Source: CAWVWF01 sp963933885
GTDB taxonomy: Bacteria; Bacteroidota; Bacteroidia; Flavobacteriales_C; GCA-002722245
Direction: 5' to 3'
DNA: 7,431 bases
NCBI GenBank assembly: GCA_963933885.1
Contig: CAWVWF010000173.1
Location: forward strand, 1 to 7,431
A program made the position numbers and the translations under genes. Below the pieces are notes generated by a model that was not told the DNA's origin, did not search any database, and was given only the letters and a program-made list of their open reading frames with translations. The stretch's first letter is position 1, and each line of letters begins with the position of its first letter. This document shows positions 1 through 6,119 of this stretch, piece after piece.

Positions 1-905
1 GATTCAGTTAAATTCTCAATCTCAAAATATTTTGTTTCATTTTCCACACCTTTCATATATTCCGTATTGTTTGAAATATTAGCTGATCTACAACTGTTAT
101 AAAAACTGTGGGCTGAGGGTCCAATTCCAATATATGGTTTTTGAGCCCAGTAAGCAGAGTTGTGTTGACTTTTATACCCTTCTAAAGCATAATTTGATAT
201 TTCGTATTGATTATATCGATTACTCCCTAGTTTATCCATGATAAATTTAAATTGTTCTATTGACTTATCCTCTGATAGGTTTTCAATAGAACCTTCTTTG
301 ATCATTTTAACAAGAGCTGTTTGTTCTTCAAGCGTTAGATTATAACAAGAAATATGTGGGATTTTATAATCTATAGCGAACTGTAAGTTTTTTTCAAGTT
401 GTTCTGTTGTTAATAGGGGAAGAGCAAACATGAAATCAACAGATATATTGGTGATCTCATTCTTCCTTAGTAGTTCAATGGCTTGATGAGCTTGGTTAGC
501 ATCATGAGCTCTGTTCATCTGTTTCAAATCATCGTTGAAAAATGATTGAACTCCTAAGCTAATTCTATTTACACCGCATTTTTTCCAGTTTTCAATATTT
601 ACTTGATTAACATCATCAGGATTAGCTTCTAAAGTAATTTCAGATACTTCAGAACAATTATAGATGTTATAAACTTCATCCATGATTAATTTTAATTCAT
701 CATAGTTTAAAAGAGATGGTGTTCCTCCTCCAAAATAGATAGTATCTATTTTTTGAGTTCCTAATATTTCTTTTTTTAGGCTAAGTTCTTTCTTTATGGC
801 AGACACCATTCTTCCTCTATACTTTTCAAAAGTAGTAGAGAAATGAAAATTACAATAGTAACATGCTTGTTTGCAAAATGGAATATGAATGTAAATACCT
901 GCCAT
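1..905 (-). CDS. hemW: HemW-type radical SAM heme chaperone, 3' end cut off by the window edge
   Basis: HemW binds heme and a [4Fe-4S] cluster and is thought to hand heme to respiratory proteins; it was long misnamed as an oxygen-independent coproporphyrinogen III oxidase. The reverse strand from the ATG at 905-903 is open to position 1, giving 301 residues of a family usually about 375-390 long, so the C-terminal domain is missing. The start reads MAGIYIHIPF, followed by the radical SAM cysteines C11-x3-C15-x2-C18. Residue 20 is Phe where true HemN enzymes carry a fourth Cys, which favours HemW. Also visible are GGGTPS (59-64, SAM binding), EANPDD (93-98), ISLGVQSF, and the HemW heme-binding signature HNxxYW as HNSAYW (248-253). 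It is transcribed divergently from the LRR gene. Name assignment is from family motifs and is strong; the heme-delivery role is family knowledge. Confidence 0.93.
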   Translation of the reverse strand, partial: MAGIYIHIPFCKQACYYCNFHFSTTFEKYRGRMVSAIKKELSLKKEILGTQKIDTIYFGGGTPSLLNYDELKLIMDEVYNIYNCSEVSEITLEANPDDVNQVNIENWKKCGVNRISLGVQSFFNDDLKQMNRAHDANQAHQAIELLRKNEITNISVDFMFALPLLTTEQLEKNLQFAIDYKIPHISCYNLTLEEQTALVKMIKEGSIENLSEDKSIEQFKFIMDKLGSNRYNQYEISNYALEGYKSQHNSAYWAQKPYIGIGPSAHSFYNSCRSANISNNTEYMKGVENETKYFEIENLTE

Positions 906-920
906 TCTGTAAAGATAAAC

Positions 921-954
921 GCAAAATAGTTGTTTTAACAACCAAGCTTATCAA
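921..954 (-). promoter_or_regulatory. Weak candidate promoter for hemW
   Basis: Read on the minus strand there is TTG (954-952), a 23-nt spacer, then TATTTTG (928-922). This approximates the Bacteroidota sigma consensus TTG-N17-23-TAnnTTTG but is one base short inside the -7 box. It would place transcription start a few bases before the hemW ATG at 905. In such an AT-rich region this could be chance. Confidence 0.25.
929..942. repeat. Perfect 6-bp inverted repeat in the divergent intergenic region
   Basis: GTTGTT (929-934) and AACAAC (937-942) are exact reverse complements separated by TT. The dyad lies between the two divergent genes and inside the spacer of the candidate hemW promoter, so it could be an operator. 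It is too short and T-rich to be a terminator. Regulatory function is inference only. Confidence 0.3.
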
Positions 955-984
955 CATTATAGTATGGAATAGCTATTGATTTTA

Positions 985-1018
985 TTGTCCTAAAGTGGCA
1001 ACATCCTTTTTATTTTGC
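985..1018 (+). promoter_or_regulatory. Weak candidate promoter for the LRR gene
   Basis: TTG (985-987), a 23-nt spacer and TATTTTG (1011-1017) resemble the Bacteroidota promoter with the same one-base-short -7 box as on the hemW side. Transcription would then begin near 1024, immediately before an in-frame GTG at 1025. If real, it would exclude the GTG at 995 as the start codon. The support is weak. Confidence 0.2.
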
Positions 1019-3673
1019 AAACAAGTGAAGTATTCATTAATCATATTGTGCTTTTTAACGTCGATTCTTTCCATTGGACAGAAGGAATTTGGACTAGATG
1101 CAGTTTTTAAATCTGCACCTCAAATAGTTCGTTTGAATATTTCAGGGGAGAAATTATCGGTATTACCAGTTGAAATCTCAAATTGTAAAAAGCTAAAGGA
1201 ACTTAATCTTAAGAATAATCAAATATCTGAACTGCCATCTTGGATCGCTAACTTAACTGAATTGGAGGTTTTAGATATTTCAGGTAATAGGCATCTTAAT
1301 ATTAAAACAGCTTTTGAACTTATTAGTAAGTTACCTAAGCTTAAAGTTTTAAAAGCGAGTGGTTGTAAAATGCTGTATCTACCTATTTCGATTAGAAAGA
1401 TTAGAACCTTAAAGAAGGTAGACTTATCAAATAATTTCATTCCTTCTTTACCGCCAATACTTGAAGAGCTTTTGTGGGAGGAGTTAGATTTGTCGGCCAA
1501 CTGTATTGATACATTACCGTCGTCGATGGTTTATATGACAAGTTTGAAGAAGCTGAATCTGTCCTATTGCCCTGCGGCTGTTAACAAGCATAACTACTAT
1601 ATGCTTGAGTATTTGGTGAATATAAAAACCTTAGTACTATCAGGAATGGATGCTATACCAGAAGAATTTGGAAAACTATCTTTCTTAGAAGAGGTTATTT
1701 TAACGAATGGAACATTTAAAGATCTTCCTGAGGGAATTAAAAATTTGAAAAAGTTAAGGCATATTGATGTTAGGGGGTGTAGTAATTTAAATATTTCCGA
1801 CTTGATAGAACGAGTTTCCAGTGCGTCGAAAAAACTAGAAACATTAAAAATTGGTCATTTTGCCCTAGACGGATTGCCGTATAATATGTTTAAGCTTAAA
1901 AAACTTAAAGAATTATATATAGATAATTCATGTGTAAATAGTTTACCATCTTCCTTTAAAAAATTTAAAGGAAAAGCTATCATATTTAGGCATTGTAGTT
2001 TTTCAACTCCAGAGAAAGTCTTTAAGAATCTGGGAAAGGCAAAAAAGTTAACGAAGTTAGAAATTAACTCTTGTGTTTTCGGACATAATAATTGGACGAT
2101 TGGAGCAAGTTTAACTTTAAAGCAAATCAATTTATTAAACTGTGGTTTAGTGAAAATTCCATTATTCCCTATTAATTTCCCGAACTTGAAGAAGTTGAAT
2201 TTGATTGGGAATAAAATACCTCAAAATGCTGTGACATGGAAAGTTCCTACAACCAAATTGGGTGTTAAATACAATACGATTTCTTATGCTGAAAAGGAGT
2301 TGGAAAAGTGGAAGTATAAATCAATTCGTCCTGATATAAAGAGGATTATTTATTCTGAAGTAGGAGATGTTTTTATTTTGAAATCAGGAACTGAGATCGA
2401 AGTAGAGGCTATGGCTTTCATATCAACAGGAAATAGAGATGTAACTGGAGATGTTGAATTAAGAATCAAAGAGTTTTTCAAAACGAAAGACTACTTAATG
2501 AGTAATTATCCTACGTTTTTACCAAATGCTGAGGTAGCAGATGTGAAATATTCAATAGAGATAAGAGCTTTTGTTGAAGGCAAAGAAGTTTATTTAAAAT
2601 CGAACAAACCTATAATAGTAAAGCCTAAATTCAAAAAAGCGATGGCTTTGGACAAATATTATTATCTGAAATATAAAAATGAATGGAGAACAATTGAGCA
2701 ACAGGTTGATGTTTGTAGTAAAAAAAGCGTTCAAGAAGTAAGGGCTGTTTGTCCTGATTATGCGAAAATGCCTAAAAAAAAGAATAAGCTTAGGGTATCT
2801 AAAGTTCACTTAAGAATCAAACGAAATAAACGAAAGAAGACTTTGAATTTTGAAATTGCTCCTGAATACGGTTATCTAGAAAATCAGATTAATATTTTCG
2901 GAGACAAAATCAAGGGTTATCCAGAATTGAAAACTTACAAGAAAATTAAATGGAGATATGTAGGCGATAGCTTAGATTCAGATTTAGAACGACTTTATTT
3001 TTTGTCTGAATCAGCAAAAAAGTCGAAGATGAATCGAAAAAGCTCTTTTTACTTTTATGTTCTTGATATAAAAGATATCAGAGTTTTCCCGAATCCTAAA
3101 GATGACAATTACCTTATTCAGTTTATACAAGGGAGAGATACTTTTTCTGTTGCTGCATTACCGTTTTTACCACTTTTAAAAGCAAAGAAAATTCAAAGAT
3201 GGCATAGAAGAAAGTATAGAAAGTATAGAAAGGTACTCGTTAAACGAAAAGCGAAATGGGTTGAAATGGATACAACTTATTTAAACAGTTATAGTTTGTT
3301 TGAGAATAAGTTAGAAGGGTATCGCCAATTAGATTTAAGATCAGGGTATAACCTTCAACCGTTAAATGAAGAAAAGAAAGCCGGTCAAGTGATTAAAATC
3401 TATAAGTCTGGTTTGTATGCACTATCAATTCCATTACTTATCAATAATGGAGTTATTAAAAAACCTATCTATTATTTGAACGGAAAACGTTTTCGACCTC
3501 GAAGAGTTTTAGTTTCTAACCATTCAAAGAGATATCATTTTTGGACAGGAGCAAAAGAAGTGGTTAAAGAAAGGGGTGTTTATTCCATATCAATTGTTTT
3601 AGATGGAATTATTTATAATGGTAAGTGGAGTAAAAACAATAAAGTTGAATTTGAAAAAGTTGAATTGAAATGA
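995..3673 (+). CDS. Exported leucine-rich-repeat protein with a Bacteroidota C-terminal extension
   Basis: The role is unknown; LRR solenoids usually bind protein or peptide partners. Residues 11-28 form a signal peptide (VK, then a hydrophobic core, then SIG before Gln29) with no lipobox, so secretion to periplasm or surface is expected. About 16 LRR units follow (44-408), with LxxLxLxxN cores such as those starting at 67, 90, 139, 184 and 398. Most are 21-23 residues, but four are 26-27. Residues 453-545 contain GTEIEVEAMAF, VTGDVELRIKEF and IEIRAFVEGKEV, a module I recall from other Bacteroidota surface proteins. The rest is very basic (for example 731-755, partly from a 9-bp DNA repeat at 3210-3235 encoding RKYRKYRKV). 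There is no in-frame ATG before the signal peptide: the choices are GTG at 995 (stop upstream at 977) or GTG at 1025, and the latter gives the more typical signal peptide. The stop overlaps the next gene by ATGA. Confidence 0.88.
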   Translation: MATSFLFCKQVKYSLIILCFLTSILSIGQKEFGLDAVFKSAPQIVRLNISGEKLSVLPVEISNCKKLKELNLKNNQISELPSWIANLTELEVLDISGNRHLNIKTAFELISKLPKLKVLKASGCKMLYLPISIRKIRTLKKVDLSNNFIPSLPPILEELLWEELDLSANCIDTLPSSMVYMTSLKKLNLSYCPAAVNKHNYYMLEYLVNIKTLVLSGMDAIPEEFGKLSFLEEVILTNGTFKDLPEGIKNLKKLRHIDVRGCSNLNISDLIERVSSASKKLETLKIGHFALDGLPYNMFKLKKLKELYIDNSCVNSLPSSFKKFKGKAIIFRHCSFSTPEKVFKNLGKAKKLTKLEINSCVFGHNNWTIGASLTLKQINLLNCGLVKIPLFPINFPNLKKLNLIGNKIPQNAVTWKVPTTKLGVKYNTISYAEKELEKWKYKSIRPDIKRIIYSEVGDVFILKSGTEIEVEAMAFISTGNRDVTGDVELRIKEFFKTKDYLMSNYPTFLPNAEVADVKYSIEIRAFVEGKEVYLKSNKPIIVKPKFKKAMALDKYYYLKYKNEWRTIEQQVDVCSKKSVQEVRAVCPDYAKMPKKKNKLRVSKVHLRIKRNKRKKTLNFEIAPEYGYLENQINIFGDKIKGYPELKTYKKIKWRYVGDSLDSDLERLYFLSESAKKSKMNRKSSFYFYVLDIKDIRVFPNPKDDNYLIQFIQGRDTFSVAALPFLPLLKAKKIQRWHRRKYRKYRKVLVKRKAKWVEMDTTYLNSYSLFENKLEGYRQLDLRSGYNLQPLNEEKKAGQVIKIYKSGLYALSIPLLINNGVIKKPIYYLNGKRFRPRRVLVSNHSKRYHFWTGAKEVVKERGVYSISIVLDGIIYNGKWSKNNKVEFEKVELK

Positions 3674-4353
3674 TGAAATGGATTGCTTTAGTTTTATTTG
3701 GTTGTATTGGAATAGGAGCAACTCAAATTAAAAATACAGATGAATTACTATCTGTTAGAGGTTTTGACGAGCAAGTGATGAACGATTTAATATTTAACCT
3801 TGTTAATAACAAGCGAGTTGCGAAAGGGTTGGAAGTTCTTAAGTATGAAACAGCTTTGTCAACTGTGGCGAAACAATTTCAAAGTAAGTTTGAATTTAGG
3901 AGGTTCAAATATCCTGAAAAAATAGAGCGAAAAATAGAACGTAAGTTGGCTTTAAAAACTAGAAATCTAGGTTTTAAAGGAGGTCTAGTCTTACCCATCG
4001 TAGGACAAGGTGCCGGAGTTGATTATAAAAAAGGAGAGGACTTTTTTTATGATAAAAAAGAAACTGAGACAGAGTTTCATTTGTTTTACGGGAACAAACC
4101 CAAAAAGAAAGATAAGGACAAAAGCAGGGTGGAGATTCCTCATCACACGTATTTGTCGTTTGCAAAAGCCTTCCTGAAAAAGCTAGATTCTAAAAACAAA
4201 AAAAAGTTATATTCAAAGTCTTATAAATGGGGAGGGCTTTATTTTCAATGGTATTATAAGTCGATTAATAAAAAGAAAATTCCTCAAATGAAAATGATTT
4301 TTATTTTGGGAGGATATCAAACTGCAGGAATGTGGGATAATATTGAGAAATAG
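3670..4353 (+). CDS. Small exported lysine-rich protein, probable degenerate CAP/SCP-like domain
   Basis: The function is unknown. The N-terminus (MMKW then a hydrophobic stretch to about residue 17) is a signal peptide, with likely cleavage near GATQ; LFGC at 9-12 is a poor lipobox. Residues 42-74 resemble the first helices of CAP domains: NxxR, a Gly, LKY, a small residue, L, then xxVA, matching the usual NxxRxxxGLxxLxYxxxLxxxA pattern. Near the end, YKWGGLYFQWYY (185-196) and MIFILGG (209-215) resemble the closing strands of that fold. HH at 158-159 could be a remnant of the CAP His site, but the typical Glu motif between is not recognisable, and the middle is Lys-rich (90-155). It starts at 3670 inside the stop of the LRR gene (ATGATG, so 3673 is an alternative start), which suggests translational coupling and a shared job. 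The CAP assignment is from memory of the pattern and is moderate. Confidence 0.8.
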   Translation: MMKWIALVLFGCIGIGATQIKNTDELLSVRGFDEQVMNDLIFNLVNNKRVAKGLEVLKYETALSTVAKQFQSKFEFRRFKYPEKIERKIERKLALKTRNLGFKGGLVLPIVGQGAGVDYKKGEDFFYDKKETETEFHLFYGNKPKKKDKDKSRVEIPHHTYLSFAKAFLKKLDSKNKKKLYSKSYKWGGLYFQWYYKSINKKKIPQMKMIFILGGYQTAGMWDNIEK

Positions 4354-4375
4354 TCGGCTTTAATTAGTATCTTTG
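4343..4375 (+). promoter_or_regulatory. Bacteroidota-type promoter for the ctaB-cox operon
   Basis: TTG (4343-4345), a 22-nt spacer and TATCTTTG (4368-4375) match the Bacteroidota housekeeping consensus TTG-N17-23-TAnnTTTG exactly, and the following CACGC is also common after this box. The -33 element lies in the last codons of the preceding gene. Transcription would start near 4382, leaving a leader of only about 14 nt before the ctaB start. It separates the oxidase operon from the LRR pair. Confidence 0.75.
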
Positions 4376-4395
4376 CACGCAATTTAGATTCAGTT

Positions 4396-5352
4396 TTGGC
4401 AAAGGAAAAAAATACGGATAAAGTTGAAATCAAGGCACCTAGTACGCTAGGTGATATTGTGATGTTTACTAAATTGAGGTTAGCTTCATTGGTAGTTTTC
4501 TCTGCTTTCATCACTTATTTAACAGCAGTTTATTTTTATTCAAGAAACTATGATCCGACAATTGTTTTGGATTGGGCAAAAGTAGGGTGGTTATCTTTAG
4601 GTGGTTTTTTAGTTACTGCAGGTTCTAATGGATTCAATCAAATTATAGAAAAAGATCTCGATAAATTAATGGCGAGGACTTGTAATCGTCCTCTTCCTAC
4701 AGGGAGAATGACATTAAGAACAGCTTGGTTTATTTCTTTGTTTTGTGGGATTTCTGGAACTTTAATTTTATGGTTTTTATTAAACCCTTTAACAGGAGTT
4801 CTAGGGTTGGCAAGTTTAATCTCTTATTCAGTTATCTACACACCTTTAAAGCAAAAGTCTTCTTGGGCTGTATTTGTTGGAGCATTTCCAGGTGCTGCAC
4901 CTCCTCTGATTGGTTGGGTAGCTTTTGAAGCTTCTTCTGGTTTTACTGGGTCATGGGTTATTTCACCGGTAGCATTATCATTGTTCTGCTTACAATTTAT
5001 GTGGCAGTTTCCACATTTTTGGGCGATTGCTTGGAGATGTCATGACGATTATAAAAAAGCTGGATTTCATTTATTACCTTCTTCAGAAGGTAAAGATTTG
5101 AAAAGTGCATTCCAGATATTACTGTATACTATATTCATGATTCCAATTTCATTACTTCCTTGTCATCCAGATTTTAACATTGGAGGAATTACAGCTGCAA
5201 TAATAATGTTGGTTTCAGGTGGTATCATGTTATACCCTGCTTTCATGTTATTTAAAACTTTATCAGATAAATGGGCCTCTAAATTAATGTTTGCGTCTTT
5301 TATCTATTTACCTTTAGTTTTGTTGGGGTTATTATATGATCAATTATTTTAA
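4396..5352 (+). CDS. ctaB: Protoheme IX farnesyltransferase (heme O synthase)
   Basis: This inner-membrane UbiA-family prenyltransferase transfers a farnesyl group from farnesyl diphosphate to heme B to make heme O, the precursor of heme A. At 318 aa it is family length. The first polyprenyl-diphosphate site is NQIIEKDLDKLMARTCNRPL (81-100); it follows N-x3-D-x3-D with Glu85 in the middle position and the typical RT..RPL. YTPLKQKSSW and GAFPGAAPPLIGW (148-174) and CHDDYKKAGFHLLP (215-228) are the second conserved region and its downstream loop. Hydrophobic helices fill the remainder (about nine expected). The start is TTG at 4396: a stop lies in frame at 4351 and the only nearby ATG, at 4462 (Met23), would remove the usual cytoplasmic N-terminal tail. 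The cox3 gene follows after 5 nt. The symbol cyoE is equivalent. Confidence 0.95.
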   Translation: MAKEKNTDKVEIKAPSTLGDIVMFTKLRLASLVVFSAFITYLTAVYFYSRNYDPTIVLDWAKVGWLSLGGFLVTAGSNGFNQIIEKDLDKLMARTCNRPLPTGRMTLRTAWFISLFCGISGTLILWFLLNPLTGVLGLASLISYSVIYTPLKQKSSWAVFVGAFPGAAPPLIGWVAFEASSGFTGSWVISPVALSLFCLQFMWQFPHFWAIAWRCHDDYKKAGFHLLPSSEGKDLKSAFQILLYTIFMIPISLLPCHPDFNIGGITAAIIMLVSGGIMLYPAFMLFKTLSDKWASKLMFASFIYLPLVLLGLLYDQLF

Positions 5353-5357
5353 TTAAC

Positions 5358-6095
5358 ATGAAAAATACAGTTCCCGTTGAAGAAAGATTAGAGATTAAAA
5401 AGAAGACACATAAAAACATGATGTGGCTTGCAATATCGTCAATTTGTATGATGTTTATTGGTCTTTCAAGTGCCTATGTTATAGCTAAAGCTGATATCAC
5501 TTGGATTCACATTACAATGCCCGATTCATTTTTCACGAGTTCAATTGTGATTTTTATAAGTAGTATAACTTTCTGGTTAGCAGTTAGGTTTGCTAAGAAA
5601 GAACAAAAAAGAACTTCATTGATCTTAGTTGTGATAACCTTATTGTTAGGTCTTGGGTTTGTTAAGTTTCAATTAGCTGGTTGGTCTGAATTGAAAGAAA
5701 AAGGGATGTTTTTTGTTGATGTTCAAAATGTAAATGGATTAATCGCTAGTGGAAAAGGAACATACGGAACAGATTATACAGTAATAGATTCAGGAATAGA
5801 ATTGAAATACGTTGACGGTAAATTTTATGATGCTAGAGATGATTATAATACAACTGAAAAGATTCCGAATCTAGCTACAAAAAATAACGCAAGTAGTTAT
5901 TTATATCTTTTAACAGGTCTTCATATTGCCCATTTATTAGGAGGTTTGATTTCCCTTATCTTCGTTACTGTTAAAAGTTTACAAGGAAGATATACTAAAG
6001 AAGATACCGTGGGTATAGAAGTTAGTTCCTTATATTGGCATTTTTTAGATATTTTGTGGTTATATTTGTTCGCTCTACTATATTTCGTAGGGTAA
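5358..6095 (+). CDS. Cytochrome c oxidase subunit III-like protein, first of two, with a large periplasmic loop
   Basis: Subunit III is a membrane subunit that stabilises heme-copper oxidases and their proton uptake; it carries no metal. I see five transmembrane segments (about 22-42, 60-78, 87-107, 181-204, 224-244), the short five-helix form. The late family motifs are clear: YLYLLTGLHIAHLLGG (181-196) and YWHFLDILWLYLF (226-238). Between the third and fourth helices sits a hydrophilic stretch of about 70 residues (109-179) that topology predicts to be periplasmic. At the position of the conserved membrane carboxylate in the first helix it has Ser28/Ile29 and no Asp or Glu. It sits 5 nt after ctaB and 24 nt before a second, more typical subunit III gene, so the two probably act in the same oxidase. 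Confidence 0.88.
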   Translation: MKNTVPVEERLEIKKKTHKNMMWLAISSICMMFIGLSSAYVIAKADITWIHITMPDSFFTSSIVIFISSITFWLAVRFAKKEQKRTSLILVVITLLLGLGFVKFQLAGWSELKEKGMFFVDVQNVNGLIASGKGTYGTDYTVIDSGIELKYVDGKFYDARDDYNTTEKIPNLATKNNASSYLYLLTGLHIAHLLGGLISLIFVTVKSLQGRYTKEDTVGIEVSSLYWHFLDILWLYLFALLYFVG

Positions 6096-6119
6096 TTAAG
6101 AATTTTAAAATTTAATAGC

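Noticed and set aside
1219..2809. Minus-strand open frames of 71-93 codons inside the LRR gene (1219-1500, 1855-2130, 2594-2809)
   Set aside because: They lie antisense to a long gene with clear LRR periodicity, have no recognisable domains and reflect the AT-rich antisense composition.
3210..3235. 9-bp tandem repeat (GAAAGTATA, two copies and a partial third)
   Set aside because: It is in frame, encodes a repeated RKY in a basic stretch, and is too short to be a functional repeat element; local slippage explains it.
3670..3711. Lipoprotein signal in the CAP-like protein (LFGC at residues 9-12)
   Set aside because: Phe at the -2 position and a hydrophobic core of only about eight residues before the Cys fit poorly; ordinary cleavage near residue 17-19 is more likely.
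4351..4398. The CAP-like gene and ctaB are in the same frame, separated by one TAG and 14 sense codons, suggesting stop readthrough or a fusion
   Set aside because: An exact promoter lies in between, ctaB has a normal cytoplasmic N-terminus from its own start, and a secreted protein fused to a membrane enzyme makes little sense.
3974..4514. Minus-strand open frames at 3974-4165 and 4317-4514
   Set aside because: They overlap the CAP-like gene and the ctaB promoter and start, and show no family motif.
4725..4928. 67-codon plus-strand frame inside ctaB
   Set aside because: It is out of frame with ctaB, which has conserved motifs on both sides of and within this stretch; it is a shadow of a hydrophobic coding region.
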